A stretch of DNA of 64,000 nt from Spirosoma profusum (GCF_014699005.1 NZ_JACWZY010000012.1:1-64000), one strand, 5' to 3'. Positions 44,923 through 53,827 are shown, counted from the stretch's first letter. Made by a program: numbers and translations. The notes: generated from the letters alone by a model not told the origin.

Positions 44923-44940
44923 AATAAGTTTAAATTTTTA
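44923..44940. promoter_or_regulatory. Perfect 18-bp palindrome, candidate operator
   Basis: AACTTATTATAATAAGTT is fully self-complementary and lies 92-109 bp upstream of the ROK kinase start in an AT-rich gap. It could bind a dimeric repressor controlling the ROK-SIS-FAD-PTE operon. Confidence 0.5.
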
Positions 44941-44999
44941 CTTTCAAGTTTCTAATAATCAGCAACATATACGCAATATCCAGAGAATGATATCGTAAC

Positions 45000-45023
45000 A
45001 GCCCACCGCTTCAGCAGTGGGCT
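45000..45023. terminator. Small hairpin downstream of the SDR gene
   Basis: AGCCCACCGC pairs with GCAGTGGGCT with two mismatches. On the minus strand it follows the SDR stop (45063) by 39 bases. There is no strong T-run, so assignment as a terminator is tentative. Confidence 0.4.
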
Positions 45024-45062
45024 AATATGGCTTCCACCGAGGAAGACTTATCCTTAAAACGA

Positions 45063-45821
45063 TTAACTCTGCTTACGGTGAATCGTCATAGCGCCTGCCT
45101 GTGCACCCGCCAGAATGGTCATATCGGCAATGGTAACGTGCGCGGGAGCCGTTACGGCATACACAATGGCATCGGCAATGTCGTCGGGGGTGAGGGGTGT
45201 GAAGCCATTATAAATTTTTGCGGCACGCTCCTGGTCGCCTTTGAAACGTACCAGCGAAAACTCCGTTTCGACGGCACCTGGTGCTACGTTGGTTACCTTG
45301 ATTCCGTGCTGGGTTAAATCAAGACGCATACCCGCGCTGAGCGCTTCAACGGCGGCTTTACTGGCGCAGTACACAGCTCCGTTGGCGTAGATTTCTTTAC
45401 CGGCTATCGAGCTGATATTCACGATATGTCCCTTCTTTCGTTCAACCATACCCGGCATCACGGCTTTTGATACGTAGAGTAAGCCCTGCACATTCCCATC
45501 GATCATCTGGTCCCAGTCCGCTACGTCGCCATCCTGAATGGCCGACATCCCGTGTGCATTTCCCGCACAATTCACCAGAATATCAATGCTTTGCCACTCT
45601 TCAGGCAACGTATTGATGGATTCATAGACTTCTACCCAGTTGCGCACGTCGAAATTGAGCGTAGTCGTCGTCGTTTTCTGGCTTAACTGTTCCTGCAATT
45701 CATCCAGCCGGTCCTGCCGACGACCGCAAAGAATCAACCTGAATTCAAGATCGGCAAAAGCTTCGACGGTTGCGCGTCCAATCCCCGACGTAGCACCAGT
45801 AATAAGAGCAATACGAGACAT
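45063..45821 (-). CDS. Short-chain dehydrogenase/reductase
   Basis: The product (252 residues from ATG 45821, MSRIALITGATSGIGRA) is a classical SDR: TGATSGIG cofactor motif, NCAGNAHG, catalytic Ser in VNISSIAG and the YCASK active site. CGRRQDRL after strand 2 suggests NADP preference. The type is close to YdfG-like 3-hydroxy-acid or serine dehydrogenases. An upstream extension to 45893 has no SDR features. It is not part of the adjacent ROK operon. Confidence 0.9.
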   Translation of the reverse strand: MSRIALITGATSGIGRATVEAFADLEFRLILCGRRQDRLDELQEQLSQKTTTTTLNFDVRNWVEVYESINTLPEEWQSIDILVNCAGNAHGMSAIQDGDVADWDQMIDGNVQGLLYVSKAVMPGMVERKKGHIVNISSIAGKEIYANGAVYCASKAAVEALSAGMRLDLTQHGIKVTNVAPGAVETEFSLVRFKGDQERAAKIYNGFTPLTPDDIADAIVYAVTAPAHVTIADMTILAGAQAGAMTIHRKQS

Positions 45822-46056
45822 AGATACAATAAACGATAGATGGAACGGTAAAGATAAAGCCCCGACAAAAGGTTTTGGGCCTTTCCCAAACAATTCAGTC
45901 GAAAATATGCAGTCTTTGGCCGGTGGTTCGAAGTTTGGTTAGGTTTTTGTATTAGACCGATCAGAGTTAAGCAACCCCATTCGATTCCTCAACGTATCGA
46001 CAGAAGTTGCGATAGAGCTCTGCTGCGCTCAATCAATTTATTTTTAGTACAACTCC

Positions 46057-47046
46057 ATGACACCTGAATTTTCGGTTGTGATTCCAACGTATCAGCAACC
46101 AGCACTACTACTTAAATGCCTTGATGCACTGGGACGGCAGCGGCTCCCGCGTCATCAGTTTGAAATTATTGTGGTCGATGAGGGCAACTCGTCGGAGACA
46201 GAAACCGCTGTTCAGCTTTTTGCCAAACAAATTGCCCGCGACGGAAGTCCTCTCGAAGTTCGTTACCTCCGACAGCCTGAACGCCGGGGTATGGCAGCCG
46301 CCCGAAACCGGGGCTGGCAGGCGGCACGGGGCTATATTATTGCGTTTACGGACGACGACTGTCTACCCGAACCGGATTGGCTTTCGTCGGCGCTGGCCTG
46401 TTTTCAGAGGGGGGCGCAGGTGGTCAGCGGACAAATGCGCGTGCTTTTGCCCGACCATCCTTCACCACTCGACCGAACCGCAACGCTCCTCCGACGTACT
46501 GAATTTGTTTCCTCGAATTGTTTTGTCCGAAAATCCGCTCTGGAGCAGGTAGGCGGTTTTGAAGAAGCTTTCGATACGTCGTGGCGCGAAGACAGCGACC
46601 TGCAATTCAAATTGTTACGTGCCGGTATTCTGATCAGCAAGTGCCCGGAAGCGGTGGTTGTTTATCATATTCGTCCGTATCCCTGGTATGGGTTGCTGCA
46701 GGACGAACGAAAAAATAGCTACGACGCCTTACTGTACAAACGGCACCCGGACTTATTCAAAAAGCGCATTCCGTCGTACCGTCGACAAACCCGGCAATAT
46801 TATTCGGCAGTTCTAAGCATTGCGTTGAGCCTGATTTGCCTGATAACCGGTCAGCTAGCCTTCACCCTGATTGGCCTGAGTATCTGGACAATTTTCACGG
46901 CCGACTTGGTGATACGTCATCTTCCGCGCAATCCGCTCACCTGGCTCGACATTAAACATGCTGTTGTAACTGCGATTGCGACCCCTTTTTTATCGATCTA
47001 TTGGCGTCTCTACGGAGCGTTCAAGTATAAGGTACTTTATCTTTAG
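46057..47046 (+). CDS. Family 2 glycosyltransferase, membrane-anchored
   Basis: A 329-residue GT-A enzyme: SVVIPTYQQPALLLKCLDAL at the N-terminus, nucleotide-sugar DxD motif FTDDDCLPEPDW, and SWREDSDLQFKLL near the acceptor site. Two C-terminal hydrophobic helices (about 250-285) anchor it to the inner membrane. It likely adds a sugar to a lipid carrier or envelope glycan. No other glycan genes surround it. Confidence 0.87.
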   Translation: MTPEFSVVIPTYQQPALLLKCLDALGRQRLPRHQFEIIVVDEGNSSETETAVQLFAKQIARDGSPLEVRYLRQPERRGMAAARNRGWQAARGYIIAFTDDDCLPEPDWLSSALACFQRGAQVVSGQMRVLLPDHPSPLDRTATLLRRTEFVSSNCFVRKSALEQVGGFEEAFDTSWREDSDLQFKLLRAGILISKCPEAVVVYHIRPYPWYGLLQDERKNSYDALLYKRHPDLFKKRIPSYRRQTRQYYSAVLSIALSLICLITGQLAFTLIGLSIWTIFTADLVIRHLPRNPLTWLDIKHAVVTAIATPFLSIYWRLYGAFKYKVLYL

Positions 47047-47075
47047 CATAGGGCAGAGGGGTAAGGGCATGGGGT
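47047..47075. repeat. GGGCAGAGGG family, half copy
   Basis: TAGGGCAGAGGGGTAAGGGC resembles the left arm of the repeat at 13490. No matching right arm follows. It sits at the edge between the glycosyltransferase and the atypical region 47.1-49.2 kb. Confidence 0.45.
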
Positions 47076-47102
47076 AGAAAGATTTACTGATTATGAGTTA
47101 CG

Positions 47103-47705
47103 CTATTTAGCAAAGGCAGCAATACGGATGTTGGTATACCACACAGTATTTGTTAGAAGAGTCGGGTCAGGTCCGATATGTCCCACAGCGAAGGATCGGG
47201 CTCCATTCTCATAACCAATATCAATACCGATCTGCTTAATTGGTTTCAACGTTAAACGAGGCCCATAATAGGAGAGTAAAGTAGCCGCCGTCGAATACAG
47301 AGCATTTCCCTGTTCAAATTTAAGTAGGGGTCTAAGGCTTATATTGAAAGCAATCGAAACCCACTTAATAGGCTCATAGGCAACATAGGGCGCGATATTT
47401 AGATAATGAAACTTATCCTGGATAATAGGGTCACCATTTTTATTGGATTCCTGTAAAATCAGTCGATAGTAGCTGACATCAGTACCGGCATGAATTTGTT
47501 TCGTAATAGCATAATCACCATAAATTCCAAGGTTTACTGGCCTTAGTAAAGAGAGACCACCTAATTGCCAGGATGATGAAGAGATATAGCCAAGGATCAA
47601 TTCAGGTTTGCCCACACCTGCCAGCACACCAAGCGTAAAATTTTTCTGGCAAATTCCCGTATTAATTGACACTAGGGCTAAAAAGAAAAGAAGAAGTTTT
47701 TTCAT
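47103..47705 (-). CDS. Putative outer-membrane beta-barrel protein
   Basis: A 200-residue protein with a signal peptide (MKKLLLFFLALVSINTGICQ). The mature part alternates polar and hydrophobic residues with barrel-like strands (LGGLSLLRPVNLGIYGDYAI, PYVAYEPIKWVSIAFNISL). No family name can be given. It lies 95 bp downstream of the Cys-rich lipoprotein on the same strand, and base use is visibly more AT-rich than in neighbours, with no TACGT copies. Confidence 0.6.
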   Translation of the reverse strand: MKKLLLFFLALVSINTGICQKNFTLGVLAGVGKPELILGYISSSSWQLGGLSLLRPVNLGIYGDYAITKQIHAGTDVSYYRLILQESNKNGDPIIQDKFHYLNIAPYVAYEPIKWVSIAFNISLRPLLKFEQGNALYSTAATLLSYYGPRLTLKPIKQIGIDIGYENGARSFAVGHIGPDPTLLTNTVWYTNIRIAAFAK

Positions 47706-47719
47706 TAAACTTTGAACTG

Positions 47720-47752
47720 AGAATCGCGGTACTATTGAAAAGCCGCGATTCT
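47720..47752 (-). terminator. Hairpin between the Cys-rich lipoprotein and barrel genes
   Basis: AGAATCGCGG (47720-47729) pairs perfectly with CCGCGATTCT (47743-47752). It may end the lipoprotein transcript, or attenuate it ahead of the barrel gene. Confidence 0.55.
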
Positions 47753-47800
47753 ATCAATACACAATAATTAATTCGTAAAACTCACAGAAAATATATCATA

Positions 47801-48748
47801 CTAGATCCAACTCAATGTGCAACTAGCACAACCACCAGCATCACAATAAACTGCTTTAGCAAAAAGTAAGCTGCCGGAATTTAAAGAACAACCTGAATTA
47901 CCACTGTTACACTTGCATTTGTAAACAGTTGCTGCGGCTCTGGCTCCAGCGTTTTTGTCATCTCTCATTAGTTCATTCACCAGTGGATCTACGGAGAGCG
48001 TAATATTGGTTTGAACGGGAAGCATGATTAACCTGCCAAAGAGATTTACATGTATATACTGATAACTGGAAGGTAAATCGGCAGGCCCAGTACTCTTGTT
48101 TAAAGCATCCAAATCATCAACCTGATAGCCTTTAGCAAATGCCACAATCTGCTTGCGTATTTCTTCTAGCTGCATCATTGAATGGCTTGGAGATACCAAC
48201 GTACTTAACTCTGCTTTGCTTGTTACAAAGTGGATGGGTTGATTAAAATTGATGATTTCAGCGGTATTGAATGTTTCCTCTGAAACACCAATCCTGGCCG
48301 AACCGCTAGTCGTCATGTTGCATGCAGTACAATTTTTGGCCGCACAGCCCATGCTTACTTTTCCTCCGAGTGTAGCATAATAAGGGGAACATCCATTTCC
48401 TCTAGTGCAGGTACAGGTCACACTACCTCCCGCTGCTGATCTTGCCTTGCCGTCCGTAGTTTGTCCAATTACCTTATACCCATTAGGTAACGTATAGGAA
48501 AAACTACTGGGATCATCTTTGATCTTTCTTAAAATGGTGCCTATTGGTAGCGTAAGCCCCTGATTCCCAATTTTTAATTCTTCGGTTAAAGTAATCTCAT
48601 CGTTCTTGCTCTCTTCGCCTAATAGAAGCTTATCGAATTTTGCTCCATAGTTCAGAATTTGATCACCTGGCTTTAGCGTCTGATCATTTCCTGGCCGGTT
48701 GCAACCAACAAGCAATACCAAGAAAAGGAATGTCAATAACTTTTTCAT
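47801..48748 (-). CDS. Lipoprotein with a duplicated six-cysteine motif
   Basis: A 315-residue protein of unknown family. A lipobox (LLVGC, C16) follows a short signal. Two matching cysteine sets are present: C112, C114, C120, C135, C140, C143 and C278, C280, C287, C302, C307, C310, each CxC-x5/6-C-x14-C-x4-C-x2-C. Between them is a mostly helical 130-residue stretch. Twelve cysteines outside the lipobox in an exported protein suggest disulfides or a metal site. Its region has low TACGT content and looks foreign. It may pair with the barrel protein downstream. Confidence 0.65.
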   Translation of the reverse strand: MKKLLTFLFLVLLVGCNRPGNDQTLKPGDQILNYGAKFDKLLLGEESKNDEITLTEELKIGNQGLTLPIGTILRKIKDDPSSFSYTLPNGYKVIGQTTDGKARSAAGGSVTCTCTRGNGCSPYYATLGGKVSMGCAAKNCTACNMTTSGSARIGVSEETFNTAEIINFNQPIHFVTSKAELSTLVSPSHSMMQLEEIRKQIVAFAKGYQVDDLDALNKSTGPADLPSSYQYIHVNLFGRLIMLPVQTNITLSVDPLVNELMRDDKNAGARAAATVYKCKCNSGNSGCSLNSGSLLFAKAVYCDAGGCASCTLSWI

Positions 48749-49280
48749 AATTTTGAATTGTTTAATGGCAAAACATTGGACACCTTCAAAGCCCTACCTC
48801 CGGTCGTCAAACTGTTGTAGGGCTTTATTATGCCAAGTAACAAAATTCAAGTATATCTATAAGTATTATTTTAATACTTATTAAATAATTTATACATATT
48901 TTATAGACACATATTCGTATTCAATTTCAGGAAAACACTGTTATTTTATATCAATTTTAAGTTTGATTGCTATCAACTAAAAGATGGGAGATTGTCAGTT
49001 GTAATGTTTTAGGATAGAAAATTCTTTAAAAAATTATACATACAGAATGGCTCGGATTTTGTCCCACTTTGAAAGTTAGGAAACCTTTCAGTTTGATGAA
49101 ATAACTCCGGATGGTTGAGCATCTATCTGGGGTCGTAAAGTTGGCTGACGCATTTGGGCTGTAGCAAAACCTTTCAACCCTATAACCCTACAACTTTATA
49201 ACTCCCAATGAGGAACCATTAACGATTCGATTGTATTTTTGAAGGATGAAGGCAGTTGGCTAAAGCTGCCATTATCCGTT
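48749..49280. other. Intergenic, AT-rich region
   Basis: 532 bases without a supported gene. AAAGCCCTAC (48788-48797) pairs with GTAGGGCTTT (48817-48826), a hairpin in the leader of the Cys-rich gene. Bases 48840-49060 are very AT-rich. At 49170-49206 lies CTTTCAACCCTATAACCCTA-type sequence, resembling one arm of an intergenic repeat. TATTTTTG (49234-49241) matches the -7 consensus and could start eboD transcription with a leader of about 34 nt. Confidence 0.5.
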
Positions 49281-50450
49281 ATGGACCACCTAAAGCAGAC
49301 ATTTGCCGTTCGGTTTACTTATACAGTTTTCTTTACCGAACAGCTTTTTGATACCAAGAACTTACTCTTTGCCGATTTTTTTAGACAGCAAGCAGCTGAC
49401 AAATTAGCCAAACCGATCTTATTTGTGCTGGACGCTGGCGTTACTGAAGCGCATCCGAAGCTTGCTGCTTCTATTACTACGTATCTGGCAAAACACACGG
49501 CTTTTACGCCTGAATTACTGACTGTTCCGGGTGGAGAAGCGGCTAAAAATGATCCGGCGCTGGTCGAAAAAATAGTCGATGCTGTTGACCGCTTCGGCAT
49601 CGACCGTCACGCATACGTAGTGGCTGTTGGTGGTGGTTCTGTGCTTGATCTGGTGGGCTATGCGGCTGCAATTTCGCACCGGGGTATTCGCCACATTCGG
49701 ATTCCGACTACAGTGCTGTCACAAAATGATTCGGGAGTTGGCGTAAAGAATGGCGTGAATTACCGCCACAAGAAGAATTTTCTGGGCACATTCGCGCCAC
49801 CCGTAGCCGTTTTCAACGATAGCCAATTTTTAACCACACTCGACGACCGCGACTGGCGTTCGGGTATTTCGGAAGCCGTAAAAGTTGCGCTTATCAAAGA
49901 CGCTACGTTCTTCAACTGGCTCGAAACCAACGCTCAGGCACTCGCCCACCGCGATCGTGCAGCAATGGATTACCTGATACACCAATGCGCACAATTGCAT
50001 CTTCAGCACATTGCCGGTGGTGATCCGTTTGAAATGGGTTCGTCGCGTCCACTGGATTTTGGCCACTGGAGCGCTCACAAACTGGAGCAACTCACCAATT
50101 TTTCGCTACGTCATGGCGAGGCCGTTGCTATCGGAATTGCGCTTGATACGTTGTATTCACAGCAATTGGGTTGGCTGGATGAAACGGATACCAACCGGAT
50201 TCTCAGTACGTTACGGACGCTGGGTTTCAATCTCTACCATCCGATGCTTGATGCCGATGATAGCGCGGGTCTATTGAAAGGACTTTCTGAATTCCGTGAA
50301 CACTTGGGCGGTCAATTGACGATCATGTTGCTCGAAGGCATTGGTCGCGGTGTGGAGGTTCATGACATGGACAATGAACGAATCAGGCAGTCCATCGCTA
50401 CGTTGAAAGAATCGAACGACCTAACATACAACGTATTGGAAACTCTGTAG
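49281..50450 (+). CDS. eboD: EboD-like 3-dehydroquinate synthase homologue
   Basis: From ATG 49281 the product has 389 residues and a dehydroquinate synthase fold: VVAVGGGSVLDLVGYAA (NAD site), IPTTVLSQNDSGVGVKNGVN and DFGHWSAHKLEQLTNFSLRHGE (metal His region). This is the branch found in ebo clusters rather than the standard aroB; the N-terminus KQTFAVRFTYTVFFTEQLF fits EboD. A frame from TTG 49239 is less likely because a -7 element overlaps it. Nine bases separate it from eboE. The reaction catalysed in the ebo pathway is not established. Confidence 0.72.
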   Translation: MDHLKQTFAVRFTYTVFFTEQLFDTKNLLFADFFRQQAADKLAKPILFVLDAGVTEAHPKLAASITTYLAKHTAFTPELLTVPGGEAAKNDPALVEKIVDAVDRFGIDRHAYVVAVGGGSVLDLVGYAAAISHRGIRHIRIPTTVLSQNDSGVGVKNGVNYRHKKNFLGTFAPPVAVFNDSQFLTTLDDRDWRSGISEAVKVALIKDATFFNWLETNAQALAHRDRAAMDYLIHQCAQLHLQHIAGGDPFEMGSSRPLDFGHWSAHKLEQLTNFSLRHGEAVAIGIALDTLYSQQLGWLDETDTNRILSTLRTLGFNLYHPMLDADDSAGLLKGLSEFREHLGGQLTIMLLEGIGRGVEVHDMDNERIRQSIATLKESNDLTYNVLETL

Positions 50451-50459
50451 CTGCTGGTT

Positions 50460-51686
50460 ATGCAAACATCTCTTGGTCACCTCGGCTATTGCACCAATAT
50501 TCATGCGGGCGAATCTTGGGAAGCTCATTTTGCGGCTCTCCAACAGGCAATTCCCGAATTAAAAAAACGACTGTCGCCCGATGCTCCTTTTGGTATCGGC
50601 CTGCGGTTGTCGAACGAAGCGAGCGAAGAACTGGAGCAGCCCGAAAATCTGATCCAGTTTCAGCACTGGTTGGCCGATACTAACTGCTACGTCTTCACAA
50701 TGAATGGTTTCCCGTTTGGCGGATTCCACGATATGGTCGTGAAAGACCACGTTCACACGCCCGACTGGACCACCGAAGCGCGTGTCGAATACACCAAACG
50801 GTTGTTTCGGATTTTGTCGGTTTTACTGCCGGTCGATGAATTGGGCAATGCCATTCAGGGTGGCGTTTCTACGTCGCCCCTTTCCTATCGTTACTGGTTT
50901 GAGTGGGAACAGCCCGCAGCCCGCGATTATATTCTGTCGCAAACGACCCAGAACGTACTGGAAGTGGTTTCGGAGATGGTACGTCTCCATCGCCAAACCG
51001 ACCGGTTGATGCACCTCGATCTGGAGCCTGAACCCGATGGGGTTATCGAAACTGCCGACGAGTTCATCGCGTGGTTTACCGACTATCTCCTGCCGATGGG
51101 CATTGAGCAACTGACCGAAGAATTCGGAATGTCAGATACTGAAGCTGAAACTGTTATCTGCGAACACGTCCGGCTTTGCTACGATGTTTGCCATTTTGCA
51201 GTCGGTTACGAACGACCCGCCGACGTACTGGACAAGATGAAGGAATACGGTTTGAGAATTGGTAAAATACAAATCAGTGCCGCGCTAAAAGCTCAGTTTC
51301 CAACCAGTTCCGAAGCTGACCGTGAAGCCGTTCGACAGGCATTTGCGCAGTTCAACGAGCCAACGTATCTGCATCAGGTAGTAGCGCGTACTACGTCGGA
51401 TGAACTGCTACGTTTCCGGGATTTACCCGACGCGCTGGTGGCTTTCAACGAAAATCATGCCGAATGGCGCTCTCACTTCCACGTACCGATTTTTGTGAAC
51501 GATTACGGCGTTCTTCAGTCGACCCAAGATGATATTCGGGAAGTGCTACGTTTGCAGGCGGAGCGACGGTTCACCAATCAACTCGAAGTCGAAACCTATA
51601 CCTGGGGCGTATTACCCGACGATCTGAAAAAAGACATCGTCGATTCCATTGACCGAGAAATGAAGTGGGTAATTGAAAATGAGTAA
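50460..51686 (+). CDS. eboE: EboE-like TIM-barrel metabolite-traffic protein
   Basis: A 408-residue protein with a xylose-isomerase-like barrel. Signature stretches include GYCTNIHAGESWEAHFAAL, TMNGFPFGGFHD and LDLEPEPDGVIE (metal-site acidic cluster), with LCYDVCHFAVGYE further on. This combination, directly behind the dehydroquinate-synthase-like gene and ahead of an alkaline-phosphatase-like gene, matches EboE. In cyanobacteria ebo genes are needed to bring the scytonemin precursor to the periplasm; in Bacteroidota the cargo is unknown. Confidence 0.72.
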   Translation: MQTSLGHLGYCTNIHAGESWEAHFAALQQAIPELKKRLSPDAPFGIGLRLSNEASEELEQPENLIQFQHWLADTNCYVFTMNGFPFGGFHDMVVKDHVHTPDWTTEARVEYTKRLFRILSVLLPVDELGNAIQGGVSTSPLSYRYWFEWEQPAARDYILSQTTQNVLEVVSEMVRLHRQTDRLMHLDLEPEPDGVIETADEFIAWFTDYLLPMGIEQLTEEFGMSDTEAETVICEHVRLCYDVCHFAVGYERPADVLDKMKEYGLRIGKIQISAALKAQFPTSSEADREAVRQAFAQFNEPTYLHQVVARTTSDELLRFRDLPDALVAFNENHAEWRSHFHVPIFVNDYGVLQSTQDDIREVLRLQAERRFTNQLEVETYTWGVLPDDLKKDIVDSIDREMKWVIENE

Positions 51687-51691
51687 TGAGC

Positions 51692-51789
51692 ATTTTTTTG
51701 TCATTCTGAGGTACGAAGAATCTTAAAGCGTCATAGCTCTCAGGTTAGTTAACCTTAAGATTCTTCGTACCTCAGAATGACAAAAAAAT
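51692..51789. repeat. Palindromic repeat, GTCATNCTGA family copy 4, between eboE and eboF
   Basis: Perfect 35-bp arms at 51692-51726 and 51755-51789 with a 28-base spacer. The arm starts ATTTTTTTGTCATTCTGAGG and ends GAATCTTAA. It starts six bases after the eboE stop and splits eboF from the operon, so it may act as a terminator or attenuator between them. Confidence 0.88.
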
Positions 51790-51841
51790 CGCTGATGAAT
51801 AATATAAGGCAAGTTCGTTCTCCATTAGCCTGCATTGATAC

Positions 51842-53230
51842 ATGAAAAAAACCGTAGTACTCGACGTAGTTGGGCTGTCTTATTCGCTGATTAGCGAACA
51901 TACACCTTTTTTGAAACAGTGGTTCGCGGGTAAACATCAGGCGACTATTGACCCCATGCTGCCCGCCGTTACTACGTCGGTACAATCGACCTACGTAACG
52001 GGCAAATGGCCGAGCGAAACCGGTATCGTGGGCAATGGCTGGTACGACCGGACCGACTCCGAAGTGAAGTTCTGGAAACAGTCGAACAAGTTGGTTGGTG
52101 GCGAAAAAATATGGGAACGGGCCAAGAAAATCGACCCGAATTTCACTGTATCGAAAATGTTCTGGTGGTACAACATGTATTCTACCGCCGATTTTTCGGC
52201 TACACCACGCCCGCAATACCCATCCGACGGCATGAAAATTGCCGATTGCTACACCCACCCCGGCGACCTCCGCGACAAGCTTCAAAAGGAGCTTGGTACA
52301 TTCCCGCTGTTTCAATTCTGGGGACCGGCTACGACCATTAAAAGCAGTCGCTGGATTGCCGATGCGTCGATGCTGGTAGATCAGTGGCACAACCCGACGC
52401 TCACGCTAATTTACCTGCCCCACCTGGATTATTGTCTCCAGAAATTTGGCCAGGATTTCTCAAAAATTGGCAACGATCTGCGCGAAATCGACGACGTTTG
52501 CCGCGACCTGATTCAGTTCTACGAGAAACAAAACGCCGAGGTGATTGTGCTGTCGGAATATGGCATTACCAACGTATCGAAGCCCATTCATATCAACCGG
52601 ATACTACGTGAAGCGGGGATGATACGTTACCGAGAAGAACGCGGCCTGGAAGTATTCGATGGGGGGGCTTCCCCGGCATTCGCTACACCCGATCACCAGA
52701 TTGCGCACGTGTATGTCAACGATCCTTCGGTTTATACCAAAGTACGTTCGCTGCTCGAAAAAACGCCGGGTATTGAACTAGTTCTGGACAAGGAGCAGCA
52801 GAAAAAATATCATATCGACCACGACCGTTCGGGCGATTTTGTCGTGATGGCCGACGCTACTAGCTGGTTCACGTATTATTACTGGCTCGACGATGCGCGC
52901 GCCCCTGATTATGCCCGTTTGGTGGCTATTCACCAAAAACCCGGTTACGACCCCGTCGAGATGTTCATGGATCAGACAAACCCGCTTATTAAGCTGAAAG
53001 CGGGCTACAAACTGGGGCGAAAATTGCTCGGTTTCCGCTACCTGATGAACGTAATTTCGCTGGATGCTACGTTAGTAAAAGGTTCGCACGGGCGGGTGGG
53101 TGTGCCGACCGAACATCATCCGGTTTTTGTTAGCAGCCAAAACCTAGGGAAGTCGTTGGCTGCCACCGATGTTTATGACCAGATTTGGGAAATACTGGCG
53201 GTTGAATCGCCCAAAAAACAGAAGGCCTGA
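51842..53230 (+). CDS. eboF: EboF-like alkaline-phosphatase-superfamily protein
   Basis: A 462-residue protein of the nucleotide pyrophosphatase/phosphodiesterase type. The nucleophile region is LPAVTTSVQSTYVTGKWPSE, HLDYCLQKFG supplies metal ligands, VLSEYGIT stands where most relatives have SDHG, and GSHGRVGVPTEHHPVF holds the C-terminal His ligands. No signal peptide is evident. Following eboD and eboE it fits EboF. Substrate unknown. Confidence 0.72.
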   Translation: MKKTVVLDVVGLSYSLISEHTPFLKQWFAGKHQATIDPMLPAVTTSVQSTYVTGKWPSETGIVGNGWYDRTDSEVKFWKQSNKLVGGEKIWERAKKIDPNFTVSKMFWWYNMYSTADFSATPRPQYPSDGMKIADCYTHPGDLRDKLQKELGTFPLFQFWGPATTIKSSRWIADASMLVDQWHNPTLTLIYLPHLDYCLQKFGQDFSKIGNDLREIDDVCRDLIQFYEKQNAEVIVLSEYGITNVSKPIHINRILREAGMIRYREERGLEVFDGGASPAFATPDHQIAHVYVNDPSVYTKVRSLLEKTPGIELVLDKEQQKKYHIDHDRSGDFVVMADATSWFTYYYWLDDARAPDYARLVAIHQKPGYDPVEMFMDQTNPLIKLKAGYKLGRKLLGFRYLMNVISLDATLVKGSHGRVGVPTEHHPVFVSSQNLGKSLAATDVYDQIWEILAVESPKKQKA

Positions 53231-53269
53231 TTTCTTGGTTATTCGTAGGAAAGGTTTTAATTTAAAACC

Positions 53270-53827
53270 ATGAAAGCCCTGATCGCCGTTCTCCTGCTGT
53301 TTACAGCCTGTAAATCAACTCGGCCACTGAGCGTAGATGCGCCCGCTGATGGGGCCGAATATTATCAGACCAGTCAGCCACTCGCTAACTTTCAACAGCG
53401 GCTTTACCCCGACCCTCAGGGCGGGCTTGGCCATTCGCAGGACCCGGATATTCGCGTAACAGACATCCGATTGACGGCCAGTTACACGGTGCTGTACATG
53501 ACCTACGGGAAAAGTCCGAACGACCGTGATAACAATTACTACGGCAGCAGTAGCATTTCGTTTAATCCCAAAGCGTTGTTAGCCTCTGCCGATGGGAAGC
53601 GGACGTTTAAACTTTTGAAAACCGAGGGAATTCCGATGACGCCCGATTCCCGCGAGATCAAAAACAGCGAAATTGTGCCGTTTATTCTGTATTTCGAACG
53701 ACTTGATAATGGAATCGAACAATTCGATTTGTTCGAATGCAAGAGCGATAATTATAATTCCTGCTTCAACGTATCGGGAATGAATATCCGGAATCCAGAC
53801 CAATCAACTAGCCAAAATCCGCGTTAA
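53270..53827 (+). CDS. Small lipoprotein of unknown function
   Basis: A 185-residue protein with a lipoprotein signal (LLLFTAC, Cys about residue 14). The mature part has a YQTSQPLANFQQRLYPDPQ segment and beta-rich strands (VTDIRLTASYTVLYMTYGK); ECKSDNYNSCF near the end holds two cysteines. No family recognised. It starts 39 bp after eboF on the same strand and might be transcribed with it. Ends at a terminator. Confidence 0.65.
   Translation: MKALIAVLLLFTACKSTRPLSVDAPADGAEYYQTSQPLANFQQRLYPDPQGGLGHSQDPDIRVTDIRLTASYTVLYMTYGKSPNDRDNNYYGSSSISFNPKALLASADGKRTFKLLKTEGIPMTPDSREIKNSEIVPFILYFERLDNGIEQFDLFECKSDNYNSCFNVSGMNIRNPDQSTSQNPR

Noticed and set aside
49239-49280. Longer eboD start at TTG 49239
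   Set aside because: A -7-type element overlaps it, and the residues added do not fit the family; ATG 49281 is better.
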